From NCBI GenBank assembly GCA_963851215.1, contig CAWKOG010000020.1, positions 558,001 to 622,000 on the forward strand: 64,000 bases of DNA, read 5' to 3'. Below the pieces are notes generated by a model. That model was not told the DNA's origin, searched no databases, and was given only the letters and a program-made list of their open reading frames with translations. The position numbers and the translations under genes were made by a program. The stretch comes from DATKFM01 sp963851215 (lineage in GTDB: Bacteria; Pseudomonadota; Alphaproteobacteria; Dongiales; Dongiaceae). Shown one piece after another: positions 21,735 through 31,108 of this stretch (its first letter is position 1; the number at the start of each line of letters is the position of its first letter).

Positions 21735-22710
21735 ATGTCTTTGAAAAAGCTTGCTTTAACCGCCACCGCGCTGGTGGCGCTGGGTGCCCTGCTGCCGCTG
21801 GCGCCGGCCTCGGCTGCCGACATCACCGTGGCCGTCACCGCCATCGTCGAACATCCGGCGCTGGATGCCTGCCGCGACGGCATCAAGGATGAGCTCAAGG
21901 CTCAGGGCTTCGAGGACGGCAAGAACATCAGCTTTGTGTATGAGAGCGCCCAAGGCAATCCGGGCACGGCGGCGCAGATCGCGCAGAAGTTCGTCGGCGA
22001 GAATCCGACCGTGATCGTGCCGATCTCCACGCCCTCGGCCCAGGCCGTCGTGGCGGCGACCAGCGACATCCCCGTGGTGTTCACCGCGGTGACCGATCCG
22101 CTGGGCGCCAAGCTGATCACCAATCTCGAGAAGCCCGGCGCCAATGTCACGGGCATGAGCGACCTGTCGCCGATCGCCAAGCATCTCGAACTGATCAAGG
22201 AAGTGACGCCGAACGCCAAGAAGATCGGCGTGCCCTTCAATCCCGGCGAGGCCAATGCGGTGACGCTGGTGGAGCTGCTGAAGAGCGAGGGCGCCAAGAT
22301 GGGCTATGAGATCGTCGAAGCGCCGGCGCCGAAATCGTCTGATGTCCTGGCGGCGGCGCAGAGCCTGGTCGGCAAGAGCGACGTGATCTACGTGCCGACC
22401 GACAACACCATCGTATCGGCGCTCGAAGCCGTCATCCAGGTGGGCACCGACAACAAGCTGCCGGTGTTCGCCGGCGATACCAACTCGGTGAAGCGCGGCG
22501 CCATCGCTGCCGTCGGCTTCAACTACTACGATATCGGCCGCCAGACCGGCCAGATCGTGGCGCGGGTACTGAAGGGCGAGAAGCCCGGCGACATCGCCGT
22601 CGCAGGGCGTCGAGATCACCGAGCTCTTCGTCAATCCCGGTGCCGCCGCGCAGATGGGCGTCGAGCTGTCGAGCGACCTCGTCGGCCGCGCTAAGGAAGT
22701 GGTGAAGTAG
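21735..22710 (+). CDS. ABC substrate-binding protein, TrpX-like (frame break near 3' end)
   Basis: Periplasmic binding protein of the ABC_sub_bind family. A Sec signal peptide, MSLKKLALTATALVALGALL with APASAAD as the cleavage site, is followed by ITVAVTAIVEHPALDACRDG, VFTAVTDPLGAKLITNLE and PGANVTGMSDLSPI, all typical. After KPGDIAV a one-base insertion near 22605 shifts the frame; the other frame gives VEITELFVNPGAAAQMGVEL and ends EVVK at 22710. About 324 residues. RBS GGAGGAA lies before 21735. With the permease and ATPase that follow it forms a TrpXYZ-type importer; the ligand may be an aromatic amino acid but is not certain. Confidence 0.87.
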
Positions 22711-22723
22711 GCTGCTTCACTAG

Positions 22724-22922
22724 CCCCTCTCCCCTTGGGGAGAGGGGGCAGGGTGAGGGGTTTCGCGCGCGGGCGTCCGGACACCTTCCATAGCGATCAA
22801 AACTGAGGCCTGCAGATGGCTCATGTCATGTGGCCGCTGGCCACAATTGTGACGACACAATCATCGGCGCCGATCGGCGCCAGCCCCCTCACCCCTCCCC
22901 TCTCGAGGCGGTGGGGAGAGGG
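22724..22922. repeat. Two GC-rich intergenic palindromes (REP-like)
   Basis: A perfect 11-bp inverted repeat, CCCCTCTCCCC (22724-22734) and GGGGAGAGGGG (22737-22747), stands between the binding protein and permease genes and is followed by GCAGGGTGAGGGG. A second, imperfect, oppositely arranged copy runs from about 22884 (CCCCTCACCCCTCCCCTCTC) to 22922 (GTGGGGAGAGGG). They look like two copies of one mobile palindromic repeat family and may stabilise the upstream mRNA. Confidence 0.6.
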
Positions 22923-22956
22923 TTACGCTGACAACGGCTGTCAGACGGCACTTCAC

Positions 22957-23860
22957 ATGTCCCTGATCCAGTTCCTCGGCGCCATCGAGATCGGCCTGGT
23001 GTTCGGGCTGGTTGGGCTGGGCGTGTTCCTATCTTTCCGCGTGCTGAATTTCCCCGATCTCACCGTCGACGGCAGCTTTCCGTTGGGTGCCGCGGTCTGC
23101 GCCACGCTGATCGTCAATGGCGTCAATCCCTGGCTCGCCACGCTCGCGGCGATTTTCGCCGGCGCATGCGCCGGATTGGTCACCGCGCTGCTCAATCTGC
23201 GATTCAACATTCTGCATCTGCTTGCCAGCATCCTGACGATGATTGCGCTCTATTCGATCAATCTCAGGATCATGGGCAAGCCCAACGTCGGCGGTGATCG
23301 GCGACCCGACGATCATCAAGCAGTTCGCCTTCATCGGCCTGCCCAATCCGCAGCTGAAGCCGCTGGTCGCCGCCGTCATCGTCGGTATCGCGCTGTTTCT
23401 GGTCATCCGCTTCCTCGCCTCGGATTACGGCCTGGCGATGCGCGCGACCGGCGCCAATCCGCGCATGGCGCGGGCCATGGGCGTGGATACGCGGCAGGCG
23501 ACCTATGTGGGCATGGCCCTCAGCAATAGTCTCGTGGCGCTCGCCGGTGCGCTGTTCGCGCAGATGAACGGCTATGCCGACGTGACCATGGGCACCGGCG
23601 TCATCGTCGTCGGCCTTGCCGCCGTCATTCTCGGCGAAGCCATCTGCGGCACGCGTTCGATCGTCGTCTGGGCCATCGGCTGCATCATCGGCTCGCTGAT
23701 CTACCGGATGGCCGTCGCCTTCGCGCTGAATTCGCAGTTCCTCGGCATCACCTCCTCCGATCTCAATCTCGTCACCGCGGTGCTGGTGGCGATAGCGCTG
23801 ATCCTGCCGGGCGCGCGCAATCCGCTGAAAGCCATGATGAGCCGCCGGAGCGCGCCGTGA
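22957..23860 (+). CDS. ABC importer permease, TrpY-like (frame break)
   Basis: Branched-chain-type (BPD_transp_2) permease. ATG at 22957, MSLIQFLGAIEIGLVFGLVG. At least eight hydrophobic segments, including FRVLNFPDLTVDGSFPLGAA, which is typical of this subfamily. A frame break near 23290 lies between IMGKPNV and VIGDPTIIKQFAF. Downstream MRATGANPRMARAMGVDTRQ is the cytoplasmic coupling loop. About 300 residues joined. The stop TGA overlaps the ATPase start GTGA by 4 bp. Confidence 0.87.
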
Positions 23861-24648
23861 TCCGCGTCAGGATCTCGCCGTCACCTTCAATCCGGGCACG
23901 CCGATGGAGGCGCGGGCGCTGAACGGCATCGGTGTCGACATTCCCGCCGGGCAGTTCGTGACTGTCATCGGCTCCAACGGCGCGGGCAAGTCCTCGCTGC
24001 TCAACGCCCTCGCCGGCGATGTCGCCGCCAGTACCGGCCGCATCGACATCGACAACACGACGTCACCCGCTGGCCGGCCACCCGCCGCGCCGGCCTGATG
24101 GCCCGGGTATTCCAGGATCCGAAGGCCGGGAGCTGCGAAGAACTGACCATCGAGGAGAACCTGGCCATCGCCGACGGGCGCGGACGGCGGCGCGGCCTGG
24201 GCCTGGCATCGACCGGCGCCGGCGCGGCGACTATCGCGCCCGGCTCTCGCGCCTGGGCCTCGGCCTCGAAAGCCGGCTCGGCGACCGCATGGGCCTGCTG
24301 TCGGGCGGCCAGCGCCAGGCGGTAAGCCTGCTGATGGCGACGCTGCGCCCCATGCGCATCCTGCTGCTGGACGAGCACACTGCTGCGCTCGACCCGCGGA
24401 CGGCCGAGTTCGTCCTGGACCTGACCCGCAGCATCGTCGCCGAGCAGAAGCTGACCACGCTGATGGTGACCCATTCCATGCGCCAAGCGCTGGACTATGG
24501 CGACCGAACCCTGATGCTCCATGAGGGCCGGGTGGTGTTCGATGTGGCCGGACCGGAACGCAAGGGCCTGGATGTGCCCGACCTGCTGGCCCTGTTCGCC
24601 AGGCACCGGGGACAGCAGCTGACCGACGACAGCCTGTTGCTGGGATAG
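23857..24648 (+). CDS. ABC importer ATPase, TrpZ-like (several frame breaks)
   Basis: ATPase of the same importer, with GTG start at 23857 overlapping the permease stop. The pieces in order are GQFVTVIGSNGAGKSSLLNA (Walker A), ARVFQDPKAGSCEELTIEEN (Q-loop region), LLSGGQRQAVSLLMATL (signature), MRILLLDEHTAALDPRTAEF (Walker B) and TTLMVTHSMRQALDYGDR (switch His). Frames change near 23873, 24062 and 24215. About 260 residues when joined. All motifs are present, so I believe that the breaks are sequence errors. Confidence 0.87.
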
Positions 24649-24741
24649 CACACTACCAAACGCTTTCCGACGGTGGCCAACGGGGCGGAAGCGGCTATAT
24701 TCAAACGGACCACAACGCCCCTTAGCGTGGTCAGTTCCGAA

Positions 24742-25727
24742 ATGATCGATCCCTTTGGCCGTTCAATCACTTACCTGCGGGTCTCGGTGACCGACCGCTG
24801 CGACTTCCGCTGCGTCTATTGCATGGCCGAGGACATGACCTTCCTGCCGAAGGCCGAATTGCTGACCCTGGAGGAGATGGACCGGGTCTGCAGCGCCTTC
24901 GTGCGCCTGGGCGTGCACAAGCTGCGGCTGACCGGCGGCGAGCCCCTGGTGCGCAAGAACGTGATGAGCCTGATCCGCGGCTGTCGCGCCACCTGAAATC
25001 CGGCGCGCTGGACGAGCTGACCCTGACCACCAACGGCAGCCAGCTGGCGAAATACGCCGCCGAGCTGTCGATTGCGGCGTAAAGCGGGTCAACGTCTCCG
25101 TCGACACGCTCGACCCGCACAAGTTCACGGAGATCACCCGCTGGGGCAAGCTCGACAAGGTCATGGACGGCATCGCCGCCGCGAAGGCGGCGGGCCTCCA
25201 TCAAGATCAACGCCGTCGCCCTCAAAGGCGTGAACGATGGCGAATTCGATTCCATGATCGAATGGTGCGGCCGCGAGGGCCATGACCTGACCTTATCGAG
25301 GTCATGCCCATGGGCGAAGTGGGCGAAGGGGCGCGTCTCGAGCAGTATCTGCCGCTCTCCGTCGTGCGCGCCAATCTCGCGAAGAAATGGACCTGGACGA
25401 GATCGACTACCGCACCGGCGGTCCGGCGCGCTATGTGCGCGTGCGCGAAACCGGCGGCCGCGTCGGCTTCATCACGCCCCTCACCCACAATTTCTGCGAA
25501 AGCTGCAATCGCGTGCGGCTGACCTGCACCGGCATGCTCTATATGTGCCTGGGCCAGAACGACGATGCCGACCTGCGCTCGCCCGTGCGCGCCAGCGAGG
25601 GCGACGAGCTGCTTGAGGCCGCGATCCAGGAAGCCATCGGCCGCAAGCCCAAAGGCCACGACTTCATCATCGACCGCCGTCACACCGGCCCGCCGTCCCG
25701 CGCCATATGAGCGTGACCGGCGGCTGA
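24742..25727 (+). CDS. moaA: GTP 3',8-cyclase MoaA (at least five frame breaks)
   Basis: MoaA is the radical SAM enzyme that starts molybdenum cofactor synthesis from GTP. It begins at the ATG at 24742 (MIDPFGRSITYLRVSVTDRC) with the cluster motif in DRCDFRCVYCM and then LRLTGGEPLVRKN. The C-terminal second [4Fe-4S] site is present in THNFCESCNRVRLTCTGMLY. Frame changes are needed near 24980, 25080, 25200, 25295, 25385 and 25695; the last restores the end RHMSVTGG at 25727. One break (near 25295) fits loss of one C from a CCC run. About 328 residues joined. Catalytic motifs at both ends survive, so a real pseudogene is less likely than poor consensus sequence. Confidence 0.88.
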
Positions 25728-25743
25728 TCCAGCGGGCGGGGCC

Positions 25744-26091
25744 ATGGCGACTCTCAATCTACGGGTGGAGTTCGGCGAGCGCGGCGCGCTCGGCCCCGGC
25801 AAGGCGCGCCTGCTGGAACTGATCGCCGAGCATGGTTCCATCGCCGCCGCCGGACGCGCCATGGGCATGTCCTATCGCCGTGCCTGGGACCTGGTGGATG
25901 AATTGAACAGCTGCTTCGGCAAGCCCGTGATCACCACCCAGATGGGCGGCCAGCATGGCGGCGGTGCCGCCCTGACGCCGTTGGGCCAATCCGTGATCGA
26001 ACATTTCCGCGCCATCGAGGGCCACGCCGCCAAGGCCGCCGCCGCCCATCTCAAGGCCCTTCAGTCCGCCATGAAGCGCAAGGCCGGCTGA
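25744..26091 (+). CDS. modE: ModE-type molybdate-responsive regulator (HTH only)
   Basis: A LysR-type winged HTH of the ModE N-terminal class, 115 residues, ATG at 25744. ALGPGKARLLELIAEHGSIA and GRAMGMSYRRAWDLVDELN are the family hallmarks, followed by TTQMGGQHGGGAALTPLGQS. It lacks the C-terminal molybdate-binding TOBE domains of E. coli ModE; such short forms are common in alphaproteobacteria. It stands 17 bp after moaA and 107 bp before modA, whose upstream region has a ModE-type palindrome, so it probably represses modABC when molybdate is plentiful. How a form without TOBE senses molybdate is not clear from sequence. Confidence 0.88.
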   Translation: MATLNLRVEFGERGALGPGKARLLELIAEHGSIAAAGRAMGMSYRRAWDLVDELNSCFGKPVITTQMGGQHGGGAALTPLGQSVIEHFRAIEGHAAKAAAAHLKALQSAMKRKAG

Positions 26092-26150
26092 CCGCGCCGG
26101 CGTTGTCGACAATATCGCGCGTTGGCTTGCCTGGACAGAAAGCTGCTTTC

Positions 26151-26177
26151 CGCTATATTCACTCAAACATAACGATA
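26151..26177 (+). promoter_or_regulatory. ModE-type operator before modA
   Basis: CGCTATATT (26151-26159), a 7-bp spacer and ACATAACGATA (26167-26177) closely resemble the E. coli modA operator as I remember it: inverted TATAT/ATAAC half-sites with the same spacer. It ends 7 bp before the ribosome-binding site GGAGGAG of modA, so bound regulator would sit over the promoter or the start of the transcript. Confidence 0.75.
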
Positions 26178-26198
26178 TTCCCTGGAGGAGACGCGCCG

Positions 26199-26999
26199 AT
26201 GAAATCCTGCCTGACAAGAACGGTGAATTCGCTGCTGGGCGGCCTTTTTGCCGTCGCCTTGATCAGCACCCCCGTTGCCGCCGATGATCTCACGATCTTC
26301 GCCGCCGCCAGCCTGAAGAACGCGGCTGAGGACATCGGCAAGGCCTATGAAGACGCGGGCAAGGGCAAGGTCGTCTACTCCTTTGCCTCCAGCGCGGATC
26401 TGGCGAAGCAGATCGAGAACGGCGCGCCGGCCTCGATCTTCATCTCCGCCGACAAGAAGTGGATGGACTATGTGCAGGAGAAGAACCTGATCGATGTCGA
26501 GAGCCGCCGCGACCTCCTGGGCAATACGCTGACACTGATTGCGCCGTCCGACAGCAACCTCACCGCAGACTTCAAGGCCGGCAATGTCGATCTCGCAGCT
26601 CTGATCGGCGACAGCAAGCTCGCCATGGGTGACCCTGATAGCGTCCCAGCCGGGCGTTACGGCAAAGCGGCGCTGGAAAAGCTCGGCCTGTGGACATCAG
26701 TCGAACCGAAAGTGGCACGGACCAAGGATGTGCGCGCCGCGCTGGCGCTGGTGGAGCGCGGCGAAGCGGCCGCCGGCGTGGTCTACCGCACCGATGCACT
26801 GGTTTCCGACAAGGTGAAGATCGCCGGCGAGTTTCCGGAGGACAGCCACCCGCCGATCGTGTATCCCATCGCCATCGTCGCCGAACACAATGACGATGCC
26901 GCCAAGGCCTTTTATAGCTTCCTGACCGGGGACGAGGCGCGCGCCGTGTTCGAGAAATACGGGTTCACGATCCTGGGGCCAGGTGCTGCCACTAACTGA
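26199..26999 (+). CDS. modA: Molybdate-binding periplasmic protein ModA
   Basis: Captures molybdate or tungstate in the periplasm. ATG at 26199 follows GGAGGAG. Signal peptide with LLGGLFAVALISTPVAA, mature part starting near DDLTIFAAASLKNAAEDIGK, the classic ModA N-terminus. Oxyanion ligand regions are FASSADLAKQIENGAPA and GVVYRTDALVSDKVKI. Length 266 residues, normal. First gene of modABC under the ModE-type operator; its 3' end overlaps modB by 17 bp. Intact, in contrast to moaA just upstream. Confidence 0.95.
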   Translation: MKSCLTRTVNSLLGGLFAVALISTPVAADDLTIFAAASLKNAAEDIGKAYEDAGKGKVVYSFASSADLAKQIENGAPASIFISADKKWMDYVQEKNLIDVESRRDLLGNTLTLIAPSDSNLTADFKAGNVDLAALIGDSKLAMGDPDSVPAGRYGKAALEKLGLWTSVEPKVARTKDVRAALALVERGEAAAGVVYRTDALVSDKVKIAGEFPEDSHPPIVYPIAIVAEHNDDAAKAFYSFLTGDEARAVFEKYGFTILGPGAATN

Positions 27000-27675
27000 T
27001 CTCGAAGCGGAGGCTGTCCGGCTCAGCCTGCAGGTGGCGTTCTGGAGCGTCGCCTGCAGCCTGCCCTTCGGTGTCGCCGCCGCGTTCCTCCTCGCCCGCA
27101 CCAGCTTTCCCGGGAAGAGCCTGGTCGACGGGCTGGTGCATCTGCCGCTGGTCATCCCGCCGGTCGTCGTCGGCTACATGCTGTTGCTGCTGATGGGCCG
27201 CCGCGGGCCCATCGGTGGTTGGCTCTACGATACGCTGGGCATCACCGTTATTTTCACTTGGCAGGGCGCCGCGCTCGCCGCCGCGGTCATGGGTTTTCCA
27301 TTGATGGTGCGGGCCATGCGATTGTCGCTGGAAGCTGTCGACCGGCGACTGGAGCAGGCGGCGCGCACGCTGGGCGCCGGTCGTTTCGACACCTTCCGCA
27401 GCATCACCCTGCCGCTCATGGCGCCGGGCATCCTGACCGGCCTGGTGCTGGCCTTCGCCCGCAGCCTGGGCGAGTTCGGCGCCACCATCACCTTCGTCTC
27501 CAATATCCCCGGCCAGACGCGCACGATCCCGGTGGCGATCTATACGCTGACACAAACGCCCGATGGCGACGCTGCGGCGCTGCGGCTCTGCATCATCGCC
27601 GTCATCCTGTCGCTGATCGCGTTGATCGCCTCTGAATGGCTGGCGCGGCGCCTGCGGGCGCGCCTTGGGGACTAG
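26983..27675 (+). CDS. modB: Molybdate ABC permease ModB
   Basis: Inner-membrane channel for molybdate. Start GTG at 26983 within the end of modA. Five to six hydrophobic segments, including HLPLVIPPVVVGYMLLLLMG. The EAA-type loop is LEQAARTLGAGRFDTFRSIT, followed by LAFARSLGEFGATITFVSNI, a strong ModB signature. 230 residues, the usual size. Only 3 bp separate it from modC. Confidence 0.95.
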   Translation: MLPLTDLEAEAVRLSLQVAFWSVACSLPFGVAAAFLLARTSFPGKSLVDGLVHLPLVIPPVVVGYMLLLLMGRRGPIGGWLYDTLGITVIFTWQGAALAAAVMGFPLMVRAMRLSLEAVDRRLEQAARTLGAGRFDTFRSITLPLMAPGILTGLVLAFARSLGEFGATITFVSNIPGQTRTIPVAIYTLTQTPDGDAAALRLCIIAVILSLIALIASEWLARRLRARLGD

Positions 27676-27678
27676 GCC

Positions 27679-28806
27679 ATGTTGACGCTGCGTGCCGACT
27701 ACCGCCTCGGCGATTTCCATCTCAAGCTGGATGTCACCGTGCCCAGCCAGGGCGTCACCGCGCTGTTCGGCCGTTCCGGCGCCGGCAAAAGCTCCGTGGT
27801 CAGTCTGTTGGCGGGCTTGCTGCGGCCCGACAGCGGCTATGTGAAGGTCGGCGACACCGTGCTGTTCGACAGCGCCGCCGGACTGTCCGTGCCGCCGGAA
27901 CATCGGCGCCTCGGCTATGTGTTCCAGGAAGGCCGCCTGTTCCCCCATCTCAGCGTGCGCGGCAATTTGCTGTTTGGCCACCGCCGCGCCGCGGCGGCGG
28001 AACGCCGCGTCGGCTTCGACGAGGTGGTCGGGCTGCTGGACATCGCGCCGCTGCTCGATCGCCGCCCACGCGATCTCTCCGGCGGCGAGAAGCAGCGGGT
28101 CGCCATCGGCCGCGCGCTGTTGGCCAGCCCGAAACTGCTGCTGATGGACGAGCCGCTGGCGTCGCTGGATGCGGCGCGCAAGAACGAGATCATTCCCTTC
28201 ATCGAAAAGCTGCGGGACAGCTTCGGCATCCCCATCGTCTATGTGACCCACGATCTCGGCGAGATCGTCCGCCTCGCCGACCGAGTGATTCTGATGTCCG
28301 AGGGAGCTGCGGCCTTCACCGGCAGCGTCGAGGAACTGGTCGGCCGTCTGGACATGGCCGACATCATGGACCATCCGGAGGCCGAAGCGTTGATCGCCGG
28401 CCATATCGCCGGCCACGACGACAGCTTCGGACTCACGCGGCTCAGACTGCCCGGCGCCGAGCTTCAGGTGCGGCGGATGGCGCTGCCGCCGGGCGCCCCT
28501 GTCCGCGTGCGCATCCGCGCCCGCGACGTCGCCGTTGCGCTGCAGGCGCCCACGGGCATCAGCATCCAGAACGTACTGCCGGTGATGATTGCGGAGATCC
28601 ATGACCGGCGCGAGCAATGCCTCCTGCGGCTGACCACATCAGGCAATCCGCCGGCTTCGATCTGGGCCGGCATCACCGCCCGCTCGCGGCATGATCTCGG
28701 ACTTGCGGCCGGCAAACCGGTCTATGCGTTGATCAAGGCGGTCGCGGTCGAGGGCTCCGGCGGAGGTGTTGAGCGATCGGAGGACGCGCCAGCCGCTACT
28801 CGATGA
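27679..28806 (+). CDS. modC: Molybdate ABC ATPase ModC
   Basis: Drives ModB. ATG at 27679. Walker A FGRSGAGKSSVVSLLAGLL, Q-loop YVFQEGRLFPHLSVRGNL, signature DLSGGEKQRVAIGRALL, Walker B LLLMDEPLASLDAARK and switch His in VYVTHDLGEI. Residues about 295-360 form the C-terminal TOBE/MOP domain with RVRIRARDVAVALQAPTGIS, which binds molybdate and regulates uptake in some systems. 375 residues, slightly long at the C-terminus. Its last 11 bp overlap the end of the convergent exported-protein gene. Intact. Confidence 0.95.
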   Translation: MLTLRADYRLGDFHLKLDVTVPSQGVTALFGRSGAGKSSVVSLLAGLLRPDSGYVKVGDTVLFDSAAGLSVPPEHRRLGYVFQEGRLFPHLSVRGNLLFGHRRAAAAERRVGFDEVVGLLDIAPLLDRRPRDLSGGEKQRVAIGRALLASPKLLLMDEPLASLDAARKNEIIPFIEKLRDSFGIPIVYVTHDLGEIVRLADRVILMSEGAAAFTGSVEELVGRLDMADIMDHPEAEALIAGHIAGHDDSFGLTRLRLPGAELQVRRMALPPGAPVRVRIRARDVAVALQAPTGISIQNVLPVMIAEIHDRREQCLLRLTTSGNPPASIWAGITARSRHDLGLAAGKPVYALIKAVAVEGSGGGVERSEDAPAATR

Positions 28807-29281
28807 ACACCTGGTGGGCGAAGCCGACGCCGTCGCTGATGGTGACCTGATCGTAACCCAGCAACTTGAGCAGATCGAAGAAGGTCAGCCGGTCGGCGTC
28901 GGGAATTTCCTGGAATACCGGCGAAAGCCGCGCTACCGCCGTCAGAGTGGCGAACAGGGCCCGGGCCCGGTAGATGGTGTCGAGCTGTCCGTCCATCAGC
29001 CCGATGATGATCAGTTTCTCCGCACCGTCGCCCTTGGCAAAGACAGCGTAGGTCGGCGCGTATTTCTGGTTCAGCAGCTCGTTGGTCAGCGCCGTGACGA
29101 AGCCGATGCGCCGGTTGCGGTCGCTATCCACCATCCGATTAACTCTGGCGGTGTAGGTTTCGCTCAATTCCGGCACCGGATAGTAATAACCGGCATGGCG
29201 ATCGCCGGAGACCTCGTCCGCCCGGGCGCCGCCGCAAAAGACCACCGCAAACATCAGAAGAATCGCTGCTCGGAACATCAT
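28796..29281 (-). CDS. Exported protein of unknown function
   Basis: A 161-residue protein. I choose the ATG at 29279-29281, preceded by GAGGGCG, over a TTG at 29317. The N-terminus MMFRAAILLMFAVVFCGGARADE is a Sec signal peptide in pieces, cleaved after ARA. The mature part starts with HAGYYYPVPELSETYTAR and has one domain with FAKGDGAEKLIIIGLMDGQL and LLKLLGYDQVTISDG. No cysteine pair or enzymatic motif is apparent. It is convergent with modC and divergent from NAD kinase. I cannot assign a function; the neighbouring mod genes do not by themselves imply one. Confidence 0.75.
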   Translation of the reverse strand: MMFRAAILLMFAVVFCGGARADEVSGDRHAGYYYPVPELSETYTARVNRMVDSDRNRRIGFVTALTNELLNQKYAPTYAVFAKGDGAEKLIIIGLMDGQLDTIYRARALFATLTAVARLSPVFQEIPDADRLTFFDLLKLLGYDQVTISDGVGFAHQVFIE

Positions 29282-29431
29282 ACGCGCCCTCGCTATCCGC
29301 TTTCCGCCGTTGATCAATTAACACGGGCGGCCGGTGTGGAAAACCGCCGGGCTGGCCAGCGGATCGCGGACCGCTATACTCGCCGCCAACCGCATCGACC
29401 TTTCCCAACGATTTCCAGAAAGTAACCGCCC

Positions 29432-30217
29432 TTGCCCGACCGCCGTTCCAAAGCCGAGCCCCGGATCTGCTTCCTGGCAGCCGACTCCCCGGTAGCTCAG
29501 CGCGCGCGGTTGCGCCTTGAGAAGCGCTACGGCGCCTGCGATCCGCGCCGCGCGAATGTCGTCGTCGCCCTCGGCGGCGACGGCTTCATGCTGGAGACGC
29601 TGCACCGCTTTCTCAGCCGCGGCATGCCGATCTTCGGCATGAACTGCGGCACAGTCGGTTTCATGATGAACCGCTACGCCGAGGCCGGCTTGCCGGCGCG
29701 CATCGCGGCGGCGCAGAATGTCCGGCTCTATCCGCTGCTGATGGTCGCGCGGACCACCAAGCGCCGCACCTACAAGGCCCATGCGATCAACGAAGTCTCC
29801 CTGCTGCGCCAAACACGCCAGGCGGCGAAGATCGGCATCCGCATCGATGGGAAGACCCGGCTGCAGGAACTGATCTGCGACGGCGCCATGGTGGCGACGC
29901 CGGCGGGCAGCACCGCCTATAATCTTTCCGCCCACGGCCCGATCCTGCCGCTGGGCTCGGATGTGCTGGCGCTGACGCCGATCAGCGCGTTCCGGCCGCG
30001 GCGCTGGCGCGGCGCCATCCTGCCTCATGGCGCCGCGGTGGTGTTCGATATCAGGGAAATCGCCAAGCGGCCGGTCAGCGCCGTCGCCGATTTCACGGAG
30101 GTGCGCGACGTGGTGCAGGTCAGCGTGCGCGAAGACCGGAACATCACGCTGAACCTGCTGTTCGACCCCGAGCATAATCTGGAAGAGCGCATCCTGACCG
30201 AGCAGTTCGCGGTGTAG
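29432..30217 (+). CDS. nadK: NAD kinase
   Basis: Phosphorylates NAD to NADP in the cytosol. TTG start at 29432 (reads PDRRSKAEPRICFLAADSP). The diagnostic motif is VVVALGGDGFMLETLH (GGDG), followed by MNCGTVGFMMNRY, HAINEVSLLRQTRQ (NE/D motif) and GAMVATPAGSTAYNLSAHGP. 261 residues, at the short end of the family, as is normal for alphaproteobacteria. It shares a 150-bp divergent promoter region with the exported-protein gene and is followed by a palindromic repeat. Intact. Confidence 0.95.
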   Translation: MPDRRSKAEPRICFLAADSPVAQRARLRLEKRYGACDPRRANVVVALGGDGFMLETLHRFLSRGMPIFGMNCGTVGFMMNRYAEAGLPARIAAAQNVRLYPLLMVARTTKRRTYKAHAINEVSLLRQTRQAAKIGIRIDGKTRLQELICDGAMVATPAGSTAYNLSAHGPILPLGSDVLALTPISAFRPRRWRGAILPHGAAVVFDIREIAKRPVSAVADFTEVRDVVQVSVREDRNITLNLLFDPEHNLEERILTEQFAV

Positions 30218-30225
30218 CACCCCGG

Positions 30226-30299
30226 TTGTCATCCCGGGGCGGCCGCGTCCCGAGCAATCGCGAAGCGTTTGTCTCGCGCGGCCGAGCCCGCGATGACAA
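30226..30299. repeat. Intergenic inverted repeat (TTGTCATC/GATGACAA)
   Basis: TTGTCATC at 30226-30233 pairs with GATGACAA at 30292-30299, with further GC-rich pairing inside (GGCGGCCGCG against CGCGCGGCCG). It fills the gap between the convergent nadK and N-formylglutamate amidohydrolase genes. This type of palindromic element is scattered in many alphaproteobacterial genomes and may also end transcription. Confidence 0.6.
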
Positions 30300-31108
30300 T
30301 CAGTGTCGCGCGCTCGCACTGCGTGCAGCCGGCAGATTTTGTTTCGCGTAGCCGATGACGGCGGCGATCAGATTGTCGATGTCCTGTTTCAACTTCCCGA
30401 ATCCCGGCGACTTCCTGATCTGCTCCTCGTCCATGTAGAGGGCGCGGTTGATCTCGATCTGAAGGCTGTGGCGTCCTGCGGCGGGATCGCCGTGGCGCAT
30501 GACGATCTCCGCGCCCTTGAACGGATGATTCAGGCCGACGCTGTAGCCGAGACCGCGCAGGGTCACTGCCACCAGGTCGGTGAACTCAGGCGCGCAGGTG
30601 GTGCCGTCGCGGTCGCCGAGCACGAAATCGTCGCGCAGGCGGCCCTTCCCGGTCGATTTCATGGAATGGCAGTTGAGGTGCCAGACGGCGCCGAAGCGGG
30701 CATGGCGCATCCATCATCGCGTTCAGCTCATCGTGATACGGGCGATGGTAGCTGGCAATGCGCGACTGCATCTCGGCCACGCTCAGCCGACGGTCATAGA
30801 CCGCAACCGTGGCACGCACCAGGCGGCGCACGACGCCGAGGCCGCGCGCGCTGCGGGCTTGGCGGAATAGCATGCGGCCACGGCTCGTTCAGCAGCAGAG
30901 TATCGATCTCCTGCTCATGGCGGTTAGGGTCGACGTAGCTGCGCGGAAACAAGGCCGCCAGTAGGCCCGCCCCGTGGGCGGGCGCCGACGCGAACAACTC
31001 ATCGACGAAGGCGTCCTCGGCGCGCCGCATCACCTCGACCGGCGCGGCAAAAGCGAAGTCGGACGGATAGACGCTGCCGCTGTGCGGGGAGTCGAACACG
31101 ACCGGCAC
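30300..31108 (-). CDS. N-formylglutamate amidohydrolase family protein (frame breaks)
   Basis: Family members hydrolyse N-formyl-L-glutamate, the last step of one histidine degradation route, or related N-formyl compounds. Pieces in order: PVVFDSPHSGSVYPSDFAF, ALFPRSYVDPNRHEQEID, then after a break near 30870 RIASYHRPYHDELNAMM, and after a break near 30705 VWHLNCHSMKSTGKGR and HSLQIEINRALYMDEEQI. Catalytic-site motifs SPHSG, DPNRH and CHS are all present. The frame is open a little upstream of the GTG at 31106-31108 but soon meets a stop, so the true start is uncertain. No hut genes are near. Confidence 0.82.

Noticed and set aside
24649..24741. Possible molybdenum cofactor riboswitch before moaA
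   Set aside because: The 93-bp gap is short and I could not find the conserved stems of that riboswitch class.
26992..28617. Minus-strand open frame of 541 codons opposite modB and modC
   Set aside because: Shadow of two intact, well-recognised genes; no motif and His/Gln-rich composition.
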